Positions 35,601 through 43,810 of a DNA stretch of 62,036 nt are shown here, one piece after another; positions within the stretch are counted from its first letter, which is position 1; each line of letters opens with the position of its first letter. The notes below the pieces were generated by a model, which saw only the letters and a program-made list of their open reading frames with translations, did not search any database and had not been told where the DNA came from. The stretch is taken from contig JAHJLV010000028.1 of NCBI GenBank assembly GCA_018821535.1, positions 1-62,036 on the forward strand. The letters run 5' to 3'. The translations under genes were made by a program, and so were the position numbers. This DNA is from Pseudomonadota bacterium (GTDB lineage: Bacteria; Desulfobacterota; Desulfobacteria; Desulfobacterales; Desulfobacteraceae).

Positions 35601-36473
35601 CATCTGCTGTTTGAGATTGAACAGATGTTTACCCATAAAATCAGGCAGGCCAGATTAAAGTTCAATATGAATATATCTGATCAGCTGCCTGAAATTATTA
35701 TTCTGGATGAGGTCCGGCTCAGACAGATTCTGGTGAATATTGTTGGCAATGCCATCAAGTTTACAGATAAAGGATCTGTAACCCTTCATGCGGATTATAC
35801 GGCCCGGAGTGAAACACAGGATCATCATGATCTGGTGATCTGCGTTGAAGATACAGGGATCGGCATTGCTCAGGATCAGATGGAAACTATTTTCAGGGTG
35901 TTTTCCCAGCAGAAAGGACAAAATTATAATAAATACGGCGGAACAGGCCTCGGATTGACCATTTCCAGGCGGCTTACAGAGATTCTGGGCGGGAATATTT
36001 TTGTGGATTCTTTTCCCGGAAAAGGAAGCCGGTTTACAATCTTGATCCAAAATGTCCGGCAGGCACCTGTCGGGCCGCACAGACAAGCGGTCCAGAACAC
36101 ATCTGTAATAACATTTGGTGCAACCCCACCGGCCCAGCATCCTGAAGAACAGCAGGATGAAAAAGAACATTTATTGTCTGAACACCGCATAGCCCAGTTG
36201 GGTCAGTTGCATGAAGCATTAACGATAATTAAACAGACGGAATGGAATGATTTAAAGGATGCCATGGTGATTGACAGGGTCAAAACCTTTGCTCAGCGCT
36301 TGACAGAGCTTTCAATCATTTTTGAATATCCGCCGCTTGCATCCTATGCACACAATCTTGCGCTTCAGGCGCAAAAATTTGATATGGCACAGCTGCCGGA
36401 TACGCTGAATAATTTTCCTGTTCTTGTTGAAGATCTTTTTGTGCTAATAAAGAACCATAATGTACAGTTTTAA
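32670..36473 (+). CDS. Two-component propeller histidine kinase
   Basis: A 1267-residue membrane sensor kinase. A signal segment is followed by a long periplasmic region of about a dozen repeats of the two-component-regulator propeller type (the theme DxxGxLWIGTxxGGLN), probably two seven-bladed propellers. A Y_Y_Y domain follows (LEGFEDKVNTSG, then YTNIPGGRYVLKIFG), and a membrane helix at about residues 808-830. In the cytoplasm come a coiled coil, a HisKA domain with H910 in MSHEIRTPLN, and a HATPase domain (GGTGLGLTISRRLTEILGG). There is no internal receiver; about 130 extra helical residues follow the ATPase. It lies between a potassium channel and a response regulator in one operon. The ligand is unknown. 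Confidence 0.92.
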   Translation: MLIFAKKNLHIFLILIFIPVFYSPDSRAGCKDVHFQQALNTGAYNNSLIQDKDGFLWIGCSKGIIRYDGYGTITFKAGPGGLSSNYAPTIFEDDDGLLWIGTVGGGLNVYDKKSNRFIWYKNIPGNASSLSSDQFNWAPKTVCQGKDGIIWAGTVGGLNSFDKQTRTFKRFVHDPDNPHSLSHNCVWTVMAGDDGRIWIGTDAGLDSYDPATRRFVRYTHHPADDKSIGKGKVYAIEKGDNNSLWVGTSHGGLNRLDLKTDTFKRFVHDPETSGSIAHNEVYSITRDREGCLWLGRSYAVAAGLEKFDPRTQRAVLHQHDPDDPSSISGNIVMGTYEDRSGILWSVENTGAIDKFDKNRKPFDLYVHDADDPQSLSANVVPCIMEDSRGNIWMATQMGGLNRFDRDEGVFRRYRKEDKNPEGISDNYVFSVLEDSAKNIWVAMNDGFHGIFDPDTGRFIKKYKNPYADVVARGMIEDQTDKNILWFGTEANGLFRFEKDTGHFKQFIHQADDPDSLSINIVVRLFQDEAGNLWVPTQGGGLDLFDRKKEKFIHFRTRPDDPSTISGNTVVDCYIDSMKNFWVTCLDGGLNKFDRKTGRFKRYGEEHGFSTKALKSILEDDQSNLWISSDSGLIKFDINSEKVVQVFDGQDGLQGDNFSIYSTSATKTRDGQMWFAGLRGVNAFYPERISVNPYVPPLAFVSITQAGKNLCENQSPETVKELNLGWENNSFEFEFVALNFSSPQKNQYAYFLEGFEDKVNTSGTRRYGKYTNIPGGRYVLKIFGSNNDGLWNYTGAAINIHVAAQPWKTWWAILLYIAFFVGGGVVFSWVRAKNFEARLKKEQKISEQLRHIDKMRADLLEQQRIVEKKLIKNRDSLENMVASRTEELRKAKNEAEAANQAKGQFLANMSHEIRTPLNLILGFSQALEKEIQDETQKEYVSLIISNGNTLLTLLNDILDLSKIEAGKINIEYRAFNIRHLLFEIEQMFTHKIRQARLKFNMNISDQLPEIIILDEVRLRQILVNIVGNAIKFTDKGSVTLHADYTARSETQDHHDLVICVEDTGIGIAQDQMETIFRVFSQQKGQNYNKYGGTGLGLTISRRLTEILGGNIFVDSFPGKGSRFTILIQNVRQAPVGPHRQAVQNTSVITFGATPPAQHPEEQQDEKEHLLSEHRIAQLGQLHEALTIIKQTEWNDLKDAMVIDRVKTFAQRLTELSIIFEYPPLASYAHNLALQAQKFDMAQLPDTLNNFPVLVEDLFVLIKNHNVQF

Positions 36474-36488
36474 TCGGGAGCCGCCTTT

Positions 36489-37049
36489 ATGAACAGACAC
36501 AAATCGTTAATTCTTGCAGTGGATGATAAACCTCACAATCTTCAGTTTTTAGGAAAACTGCTGTCAGATAACGGTTATGAAGTCGGGATGGCTCAAAACG
36601 GGCAACAGGCATTGAATTTTGTAAAAAAAAACAAACCGGATCTGATCCTTCTGGATATCATGATGCCGGATATGGACGGATATGAAGTCTGTGAGAAATT
36701 AAAATCCGATTTCAGTGTCCGGCATATCCCTGTCATTTTCCTTACTGCCAGAAGTGATACCGCAGAGGTGGTCAAAGGATTTGATGTCGGTGGCTCTGAT
36801 TATGTGACCAAGCCATTTAATACACCTGAGCTGCTTGCCAGAATACGAACACAGGTTGAGCTGAAAATACTTAAAGGGCTTTTGCCCATCTGCTCCAAAT
36901 GCAAAAAGATCAGGGATGATGAAGGTTTCTGGAAACAGGTGGATCAATATATCGAGGAGCATTCTCTTGTGACCTTTACCCATGGCATCTGTCCGGATTG
37001 CCTGACAGAACTGTATGGTGAAAAGGACTGGTTTAAAAAGAAAAAATAA
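36489..37049 (+). CDS. Response regulator with four-cysteine C terminus
   Basis: A 186-residue response regulator. The receiver domain spans residues 1-125, with the phosphoacceptor D56 in LILLDIMMPDMDG, the conserved Thr/Lys in FLTARS and VTKPFNTPEL. There is no DNA-binding domain. The C-terminal 60 residues hold CSKCKKIRDDEGFW and GICPDCLTELYGE, two CxxC pairs that could form a zinc ribbon. This tail recurs in receivers and kinases of related bacteria, with unknown function. It lies 15 bp after the propeller kinase and is its probable partner; the output is probably by protein contact, perhaps on the channel of the same operon. Confidence 0.88.
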   Translation: MNRHKSLILAVDDKPHNLQFLGKLLSDNGYEVGMAQNGQQALNFVKKNKPDLILLDIMMPDMDGYEVCEKLKSDFSVRHIPVIFLTARSDTAEVVKGFDVGGSDYVTKPFNTPELLARIRTQVELKILKGLLPICSKCKKIRDDEGFWKQVDQYIEEHSLVTFTHGICPDCLTELYGEKDWFKKKK

Positions 37050-37140
37050 TTTGCTTGATTTCCATATCTTGATTTGCATTTTATAAAGATTGCGTTATGT
37101 TAGTGAAACATGAAAATTAATCGACAGATATGGAGAATAT

Positions 37141-37905
37141 ATGAGTAAAATAATTGCAATGGCCGGCAAAGGCGGTGTTGGAAAAACAACCGTTTCCGCG
37201 CTGGTTGCCCGGTATTTCACCCACCATCAGAAAGACGCCTTTCTGGCAATAGATGCTGATCCCAATTCTAATCTGGGCGAAACCCTTGGATTGAAAATTG
37301 AAAAAACTGTTGGAGATATCCGTGAAGATTTCATGAAAGATCCCCAGGGTGTTCCTTCGGGCATGGATAAGATTGTGTATATTGAGATGCTGATGAATCA
37401 GGTATTGATCGAGCAGGAAAAATTCGACCTTCTGGTGATGGGTCGTCAGGAAGGGCAGGGATGCTACTGCATGGTCAATAATATTTTAAACCGGTTTGCT
37501 GAGGAGCTGGAAGGTAATTATAAATATCTGCTGGTGGACAATGAAGCCGGGATGGAGCATTTAAGCCGGAGAACCAGCGGAAAAGTAGATATGCTGCTGA
37601 TGGTCACGGATTACGCCTTAAGGGGGTTGCGGGCCGTGGGCAGAATCAATGATATGCTCAAAGACCTTAAGCTGGATGTCAAACACAAGGGCTTGATTGT
37701 AAACCGCGCTCCGGAAAACCTTGGCAAGGCGTTTATGGATGAGGTTGAACGCATCGGCATTCCGATCATGTGTATCGTACCCGATGATCAGAATCTGCTT
37801 GAGTTTGATATGGAGCAAAGATCTCTTCTTGACCTGGAAGATGATTCTCCGGCGGTTGTGGCCATCAATCAGATGATGGAGAAGGTAAAAGAGATTATAG
37901 ATTAA
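37141..37905 (+). CDS. cooC: CooC-type MinD-like ATPase
   Basis: A 254-residue P-loop ATPase of the CooC / CO dehydrogenase maturation family. The deviant Walker A is AGKGGVGKTT (residues 7-16), followed by IDADPNSNLGETLG and a GQGCYC segment that fits the CxC metal/dimer motif of CooC. LLVDNEAGMEHLSRR is the Walker B region. CooC proteins load nickel into carbon monoxide dehydrogenase or acetyl-CoA synthase. No cdh genes are in the window, but this fits a Wood-Ljungdahl organism along with the metF operon. It is followed by a methyltransferase gene after two bases. Confidence 0.87.
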   Translation: MSKIIAMAGKGGVGKTTVSALVARYFTHHQKDAFLAIDADPNSNLGETLGLKIEKTVGDIREDFMKDPQGVPSGMDKIVYIEMLMNQVLIEQEKFDLLVMGRQEGQGCYCMVNNILNRFAEELEGNYKYLLVDNEAGMEHLSRRTSGKVDMLLMVTDYALRGLRAVGRINDMLKDLKLDVKHKGLIVNRAPENLGKAFMDEVERIGIPIMCIVPDDQNLLEFDMEQRSLLDLEDDSPAVVAINQMMEKVKEIID

Positions 37906-37907
37906 TC

Positions 37908-38675
37908 ATGGGGCATGTATTTGATTTTCAGGATGCAGGGTCGTACGATACCTGGTTTGAGCAGGCAAAGAACCGGTATTGCCTGGAGCTTGAAATCAAA
38001 TTGATGATGGATCTTTTATCCCCCCGGAAAGGTCAGCGGATTCTGGAGGTGGGGTGTGGCACGGGAATTATCCTGGAGTCCATGATGGACAAGGGTGTTT
38101 ACCTGACTGGTATTGATCCGTCCCCCTATATGCTGGATCTGGCTCAAAAACGTCTGGGCAGTAAAGTGGACCTTCACAGGGGGGGCGCTGAAGACCTCCC
38201 CTTTGAGGATAATGCCTTTGACTGTGTTCTCTTTTTCACCAGTCTTGAATTTACTGACCGTCCGGCAAAAGCCATTGAAGAAGCCTGCAGGGTGGCAAAA
38301 GATAAGGTGATCCTGTGTGTGCTGAATCGATATGCACCTTTGAATCTGATGCACCGGTTTAAAAGCTTTTTTATCCCGAGTATTTATATCCATGCCCATT
38401 TTTTCAGCATCTGGGAACTCAAGCGTCTTTTGTTTGCCATTCTGGGAAAAGTGCCGATAAAATGGAAAACCACCCTGCAGTTTCCATTTGCCTGTGGAAA
38501 AATTGCAGGCTGGTTTGAAAATATGAGCCTGGTGCAAAAATCTTTTTTCGGAACACTGATCTGTATGAAAATAAAGCCTGTACCCAAGTTCAGAACCCGG
38601 CCCCTGGCAATAAGGGTGAAAAAATCAAAAGGATATGAGCAGGCGCCGGGGATGGCCACCCGCATGAGACAGTAA
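37908..38675 (+). CDS. Class I SAM-dependent methyltransferase
   Basis: A 255-residue methyltransferase with the SAM-binding fold: motif I ILEVGCGTGIILES near residue 45, an acidic residue at the end of the next strand (TGIDPSPYML), and motif DNAFDCVLFFTSLEF. No substrate-defining domain. Its ATG lies two bases after the stop of the CooC-like gene, so the two are tightly coupled, and the AmrS gene follows 21 bases later. Substrate unknown. Confidence 0.87.
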   Translation: MGHVFDFQDAGSYDTWFEQAKNRYCLELEIKLMMDLLSPRKGQRILEVGCGTGIILESMMDKGVYLTGIDPSPYMLDLAQKRLGSKVDLHRGGAEDLPFEDNAFDCVLFFTSLEFTDRPAKAIEEACRVAKDKVILCVLNRYAPLNLMHRFKSFFIPSIYIHAHFFSIWELKRLLFAILGKVPIKWKTTLQFPFACGKIAGWFENMSLVQKSFFGTLICMKIKPVPKFRTRPLAIRVKKSKGYEQAPGMATRMRQ

Positions 38676-38696
38676 ATAAATGCCTGGGGTAAAGAT

Positions 38697-39707
38697 ATGG
38701 AAACCCTGATATATGAAAAACTGGAGAATCGCACAGTCCGATGCGGGATCTGTCACCATTTTTGCATCATCAAAGAGGGGCGAAAAGGCATCTGTGCCGT
38801 CCGGGAGAATAACGGCGGTGCGCTTGTATCCCTGGTGTATGACAAACTGGTTGCAGCAGGGATTGATCCCATTGAAAAAAAACCATTATTCCATTTAAAA
38901 CCCGGTTCATATTCGTACTCCATTGCAGCGCCGGGATGCAATTTTGCATGCAGGTTCTGTCAGAATGCCAATATTGCCCAGATGTCCGGGGAGAAAAATT
39001 CACGCATCCCCGGTGCGCGCGTGCAGCCTGAAACCATTGTTGCAAATGCGCAGGAAAGCGGGTGCAAAAGCATATCCTATACCTACACTGAACCTACGGT
39101 TTTTTTTGAACTGGCCCTTGAAACAGCACGGCTTGCCCGGAAAAACGGTCTGTTGAATGTCTTTGTCACCAATGGATTTATGAGTTCAGATGTTCTTGAC
39201 ATGATATCGCCTTACCTGGATGCGGCCAATGTGGATTTAAAGGCATTTGATGATCAATTTTATCAAACATACTGCCATGCCCGGCTTGAACCGGTCAAGG
39301 CCAATCTCAAACTGATGAAGCAGATGGGCATCCTGCTGGAAATCACCACCCTGTTGATTCCGGGACTTAATGACACCCCTGAAGAACTTGCTGCCTCAGC
39401 CCGGTTTATTGCAGGCGAGCTGGGCCCTGAAACACCCTGGCATATTTCCAGATTTCACCCGACACATAAAATGACAGATCGGCCTGTTACCCCTCTGGCC
39501 TCTCTTGAAACCGCATATGCAATTGGAAAAGATGCCGGATTAAGATATGTGTATATCGGCAATGTTCCGGGACAGTCCTTTGAAAATACCTTCTGCCATT
39601 CCTGCAATAAAATGTTGATCCAGCGGCATGGCTATACCATAAAAAATTATCTGAAAGATACAGATATATGCCCCGGATGCGGAACGCCGGTTTACGGGCG
39701 GTTTTAA
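38697..39707 (+). CDS. amrS: AmmeMemoRadiSam system radical SAM enzyme AmrS
   Basis: A 336-residue radical SAM protein of the AmrS (PflA-like) family. A first cysteine-rich segment (CGICHHFCIIKEGRKGIC) is followed by the cluster-binding motif C81-xxx-C85-xx-C88 in CNFACRFCQN. The barrel includes SYTYTEPTVFFE. The C terminus has two more CxxC pairs (CHSCNKMLIQRHGY, CPGCGTPVYG). In many genomes AmrS occurs with AMMECR1 and Memo proteins; neither is adjacent here. The system's reaction is not established. Confidence 0.92.
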   Translation: METLIYEKLENRTVRCGICHHFCIIKEGRKGICAVRENNGGALVSLVYDKLVAAGIDPIEKKPLFHLKPGSYSYSIAAPGCNFACRFCQNANIAQMSGEKNSRIPGARVQPETIVANAQESGCKSISYTYTEPTVFFELALETARLARKNGLLNVFVTNGFMSSDVLDMISPYLDAANVDLKAFDDQFYQTYCHARLEPVKANLKLMKQMGILLEITTLLIPGLNDTPEELAASARFIAGELGPETPWHISRFHPTHKMTDRPVTPLASLETAYAIGKDAGLRYVYIGNVPGQSFENTFCHSCNKMLIQRHGYTIKNYLKDTDICPGCGTPVYGRF

Positions 39708-39736
39708 GACACAAAAGGATATGAAAAAATAATAAT

Positions 39737-40606
39737 ATGAATGGCTCTTTAAAAGAACATATACTCACTTACGGGAGAATGATTAAATTTTCCCATACCA
39801 TTTTTGCCCTTCCCTTTGCCTTGTCTGCAGTGGTTATGGCCTGGCAGACCCATGCACCGTCATTTTGGGATATGGTCTGGATTCTTTTTGCCATGGTCAG
39901 TGCACGGTCGGCGGCCATGGGATTTAACCGGATCGTGGACGCAAAAATCGATGCAAAAAATGAACGCACTGCCATGCGGGAAATTCCTTCCGGCCAACTG
40001 TCCCAGAAGCAGTCAATCGCCTTTGTCGCTGTATCTGCCCTTATTTTTATTTTCAGTGCAGGCATGCTGTCTCAATTGTGTTTGATCCTGTCTTTTCCGG
40101 TATTGTTTTTATTGTTGTTTTATTCATATACCAAGCGGTTTACAAAATACTGTCATCTGTATCTGGGGTTTGCCATATCTCTTGCCCCGGTGGGCGCCTG
40201 GGTGGCAATTACCGGGAATTTATCCTGGAGTATTGTATTCTTAAGCCTTGGTTTGATGAGTTATATTGCCGGATTTGATATCCTTTATGCCTGTCAGGAT
40301 ATTGAATTTGATCAAAAAGAAGGACTTTTTTCCCTGCCGTCCAGAATCGGTCCGAAAAAAGCCATGCACATCTCATCATGGCTTCATGCAGCCACCCTTG
40401 TGTTTTTATCCTTGATGTGTATTGCCTTTGATATGCATCCCATATTCTGGGGATTTATTTTTGCCATTGGCGTGCTTTTGATAATTGAACATCGGCTGGT
40501 GAAACCGGATGATCTGACCCATATCAACATGGCATTTTTTCATATGAATTCAGCAATTTCCGTCCTTTTATTCATCGGTGTTCTGGTCCAGGGGATCTTA
40601 AAATGA
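39737..40606 (+). CDS. ubiA: UbiA-family prenyltransferase (menaquinone)
   Basis: A 289-residue polyprenyltransferase with eight or nine helices. The first Asp-rich motif appears as AMGFNRIVDAKIDAKNERT (the NxxxDxxxD type) and the second as YACQDIEFDQKEG. It attaches a prenyl chain to an aromatic acid. A tightly linked ubiX follows, overlapping by four bases. In sulfate reducers, which use menaquinone, such a pair most likely serves the futalosine route (MqnP and its UbiX-like partner), but that is inference; other pathway genes are not in the window. Confidence 0.9.
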   Translation: MNGSLKEHILTYGRMIKFSHTIFALPFALSAVVMAWQTHAPSFWDMVWILFAMVSARSAAMGFNRIVDAKIDAKNERTAMREIPSGQLSQKQSIAFVAVSALIFIFSAGMLSQLCLILSFPVLFLLLFYSYTKRFTKYCHLYLGFAISLAPVGAWVAITGNLSWSIVFLSLGLMSYIAGFDILYACQDIEFDQKEGLFSLPSRIGPKKAMHISSWLHAATLVFLSLMCIAFDMHPIFWGFIFAIGVLLIIEHRLVKPDDLTHINMAFFHMNSAISVLLFIGVLVQGILK

Positions 40607-41217
40607 AAGATCATCCATATATTGTGGCCATCAGCGGCGCATCCGGTTCTATATACGGCGTTCGTCTGATCAAGGCGCTGGTGGAATTAGACCGGCAGGT
40701 TCTGGTGATTCTTTCGAATTCAGGACTTGAGGTTCTGTCCCATGAGATGGGCTACAAGAAGATTGATGGCAAAACAGAAGCGTTTAAGGAATTTCTGGTT
40801 TCCTGCGGAGTTCAGATGCGCTCACAAGATCAGCTGGAAGTATTTTATGAGGATCAGATGGCTTCAGCAAGTGCCAGCGGTTCTTTTATCCATTGCGGCA
40901 TGGTGGTGGTTCCGTGCTCCATGAAAACGCTTTCTGCCATATCCTCAGGCTTTGCAGACACGCTTTTGACCCGCTCTGCCGATGTCTGCCTCAAGGAGAG
41001 AAGACCTTTGATTCTGGTGCCCAGGGAAACCCCGTATAATCTGATTCATCTTGAAAACATGACTCGGGCACATCTGGCAGGGGCGGTGATTCTCGCGCCT
41101 TCACCTTCATTTTATGGGTTTCCCAAAACCATTGAAGATCTGGTGGATACCGTGGTGGCAAGAATTCTGGATCACCTGAAAATATCCCATGATCTGCTGC
41201 CGCGGTGGAGTTCGTGA
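40603..41217 (+). CDS. ubiX: UbiX-family flavin prenyltransferase
   Basis: A 204-residue flavoprotein of the UbiX/Pad1 family. Landmarks are AISGASGSIYGVRLIKAL at the N terminus (flavin binding), the MASASASGSFIHCGMVVVPCSMKTLSAI stretch in the middle (cited in part), and RRPLILVPRETPYN near residue 140. UbiX makes the prenylated FMN cofactor needed by UbiD-type decarboxylases. The start overlaps the UbiA stop (ATGA) and the stop overlaps the next gene. Confidence 0.93.
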   Translation: MKDHPYIVAISGASGSIYGVRLIKALVELDRQVLVILSNSGLEVLSHEMGYKKIDGKTEAFKEFLVSCGVQMRSQDQLEVFYEDQMASASASGSFIHCGMVVVPCSMKTLSAISSGFADTLLTRSADVCLKERRPLILVPRETPYNLIHLENMTRAHLAGAVILAPSPSFYGFPKTIEDLVDTVVARILDHLKISHDLLPRWSS

Positions 41218-42539
41218 AAAAGAGCCTGAATAAACAGACCATCCGATATCTGCTGGATACCTTGCGTGAAAATGAGTTTAAAGTCTATCTTGTGGGTGGT
41301 GCTGTCCGGGATGCCATGCTTAAAAGAGTGCCCCAGGATGTGGATTTGTTAACAGATGCAGCCCCCCGGGAGATTATCCGCATTTTTGGGGACCAGAACG
41401 TCAAGATTGTCGGCAGGACTTTTCCGGTCTGTCTGGTGAACGGTGTTGAAATCTCATCTGCAGATAAAGCGTCTTCACATTTTCCTGCTTCTGATCTTGC
41501 CCGCCGGGATTTTACCTTTAATGCCATGGCCTGCGACCTTCAGGACAAAAAAATCATTGATCCGTTCAACGGAAGGGATGATCTTTTAAACGGCCTTGTC
41601 CGGTTTACAGAAGACCCGGAAAAAAGGATCAAGGAAGATCCTGTCCGGATGATCCGGGCCTGCAGATTCCTGGCCATGATTGAAGGAACATTTGCAGCGT
41701 CTGCCTTTGAAGCCATCAGGAGTCTGGCTGACCTTCTGGATAAAAATACGGCAAAAGAGAGAATCGGGCATGAAATAATAAAAGCCATGGCCGTCAGAAA
41801 ACCATCCTTGTTTTTTGAGGCGCTGCATGCCACAGGGATATTGAAAAAAATATTTCCCAGCCTGGACCGCTGTTATGATCTGGATGGCGGACCCCATCAT
41901 GGTGAAACAGTTTTTGAACACTGTATGCTGGTGGGGGACGCCCTGCCGCATTCCATGCCAATCTTAAGACTTGCAGGGTTTCTCCATGACACAGGTAAAT
42001 TTGATGCGGCAAAAATCAAGGACGGCCATCTGACCTTTGCCGGCCATGAAAAACATGATCAGGCCCTGATTCGGGATCTGGAAAATTTAAGATTTTCTGT
42101 CAGACAGATTCAGTATATCAAGGCATTGACCCGGTCCCATATGCGTCCTTTGACCGGGGAATCCACACCCAAAGCTGTGAGACGGCTGCTGGCCATGCTT
42201 AAAGACTATCATCTGGAGTATCCGGATTTTATGCGCATGCGGATTGCAGACAGAAAAGGGAATCTGGCCAAAGCGCCATATACCTTGTCCCAGATTCGTG
42301 AGCGCTTAAAAAAACTGTTTGATGAAATCAATTCAAAAGCAGTTTTTGCCATAAACGATCTGGAAATTTCCGGCACAGACATTATACGGATTTCGGGGAA
42401 AACAGCGGGTCCTGAAATCGGGAAAATTAAACATCATCTTTTTAAAAAGGTGCTGGATGATCCGGATTTAAACACAACACAAAATTTGAAACAATTGCTT
42501 GCAACCATTGATGAGCAAAGCTATAAAGGCTTAACATAA
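41214..42539 (+). CDS. cca: CCA tRNA nucleotidyltransferase with HD domain
   Basis: A protein of about 441 residues that adds or repairs the CCA end of tRNA. The nucleotidyltransferase head has YLVGGAVRDAML, then VDLLTDA with the catalytic Asp pair, and RRDFTFNAMA. The neck and body follow (EDPVRMIRACRFLA). An HD-type domain lies around residue 225 (HCMLVGDAL, LAGFLHDTGK). Two GTG codons (41205 and 41214) are possible starts; GTGA at 41214 overlaps the ubiX stop, the arrangement seen between its neighbours, so I use it. It could also be specialised for A-addition. Confidence 0.9.
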   Translation: MKKSLNKQTIRYLLDTLRENEFKVYLVGGAVRDAMLKRVPQDVDLLTDAAPREIIRIFGDQNVKIVGRTFPVCLVNGVEISSADKASSHFPASDLARRDFTFNAMACDLQDKKIIDPFNGRDDLLNGLVRFTEDPEKRIKEDPVRMIRACRFLAMIEGTFAASAFEAIRSLADLLDKNTAKERIGHEIIKAMAVRKPSLFFEALHATGILKKIFPSLDRCYDLDGGPHHGETVFEHCMLVGDALPHSMPILRLAGFLHDTGKFDAAKIKDGHLTFAGHEKHDQALIRDLENLRFSVRQIQYIKALTRSHMRPLTGESTPKAVRRLLAMLKDYHLEYPDFMRMRIADRKGNLAKAPYTLSQIRERLKKLFDEINSKAVFAINDLEISGTDIIRISGKTAGPEIGKIKHHLFKKVLDDPDLNTTQNLKQLLATIDEQSYKGLT

Positions 42540-42562
42540 AAATGATTTAAAGGACATCTGCA

Positions 42563-43810
42563 ATGAGTGAGGTTGTTTTAATAAATATTACCGGCAAGGA
42601 CAGAAAAGGCCTTGATGCAAAATTCACAGGCATTCTGGCAGAATACAATGTCAATATTCTGGATATCGGCCAGGCAGTCATCCATGAACATATCTCCCTT
42701 GGCATACTGGCCGAGATCCCGGATTCAAAACATTTTTCCTCCATATTCAAGGATATGCTTTATGAAGGTCATAATATGGGACTTTCGGTGGATATAAACA
42801 CAGTTGATCCTGAAAATTATGAAGCCTGGGTTCATGCCCAGGGAAAAGAGCGACGGATCATCACGCTTCTGGGACGAACCCTGACAGCCCAGCAGATTAC
42901 AGCCGTGGCATCCATTATAGCACAGAACAATCTGAATATTGATAATATCACCCGGCTCACCGGCCGGATTTCCCTTGTAAAACCACAGGATAACCCCCGG
43001 GCAAGTGTTCAGCTTTCGGTCAGCGGAAAGCCTGTGGATATTCGCGATATGCGCAAAAAGTTCATGGAGATTTCCCAGAATGCCGGAATCGATATTTCTT
43101 TCCATGTGGACAATATTTACCGGAAAAATCGAAAGCTTGTGGTATTTGATATGGATTCCACGCTGATCCAGGCAGAGGTCATTGATGAGTTGGCCAAGAT
43201 AGCCGGCGTGGGAGAGCAGGTGTCAAAAATTACAGAATCCGCCATGCGGGGCGAGATTGATTTTAAGGAAAGCTTCAGAAAGCGCGTGGCACTGCTAAAG
43301 GGAATAAAGCAGGAAGAACTGGAAAAAATATCAAAAAATCTGCCATTGACAGACGGGGCAGACCTTGTGACCAAAACCCTGAAAGGTCTGGGTTACAAAC
43401 TGGGTATTTTGTCCGGGGGCTTTACCTTTGTTGGAAATTATTTAAAAGACCGTCTGGACTTTGATTATGTGTTTGCCAATGAGCTGGATGTAAAAGACGG
43501 TGTGGTAACCGGTGAGGTCGTAGGAGAGATCGTGGATGGTGAGAAAAAAGCAAGCCTGCTTCGCGAGCTTGCCCAAAGGGAAAATATTGCGCTTGAACAG
43601 ACCATTGCCGTGGGGGATGGTGCCAATGATCTGCCCATGATCAGTATTGCAGGGCTGGGGGTGGCATTTAATGCAAAACCTGTGGTTCGCCAGAAAGCAT
43701 CCAATACGATTTCAAGCGTCGGTCTTGACGGATTGCTGTATCTGATCGGTATCCATGAACGCGAAATCAAGCAGGAAGTCCGGCAGAACTCAGAGTTTTT
43801 TCATGGGTAA
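42563..43810 (+). CDS. serB: Phosphoserine phosphatase with two ACT domains
   Basis: A 415-residue phosphoserine phosphatase, last step of serine synthesis. Two N-terminal ACT domains (residues 1-85 and about 90-175) are followed by the HAD catalytic domain, with nucleophile D196 and acid D198 in VFDMDSTLIQAEVIDELA. Further HAD motifs are LGILSGGFTFVG and AVGDGANDLPM. The ACT domains suggest amino-acid feedback. The stop overlaps the start of the GlcF-like gene by eight bases. Confidence 0.94.
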   Translation: MSEVVLINITGKDRKGLDAKFTGILAEYNVNILDIGQAVIHEHISLGILAEIPDSKHFSSIFKDMLYEGHNMGLSVDINTVDPENYEAWVHAQGKERRIITLLGRTLTAQQITAVASIIAQNNLNIDNITRLTGRISLVKPQDNPRASVQLSVSGKPVDIRDMRKKFMEISQNAGIDISFHVDNIYRKNRKLVVFDMDSTLIQAEVIDELAKIAGVGEQVSKITESAMRGEIDFKESFRKRVALLKGIKQEELEKISKNLPLTDGADLVTKTLKGLGYKLGILSGGFTFVGNYLKDRLDFDYVFANELDVKDGVVTGEVVGEIVDGEKKASLLRELAQRENIALEQTIAVGDGANDLPMISIAGLGVAFNAKPVVRQKASNTISSVGLDGLLYLIGIHEREIKQEVRQNSEFFHG

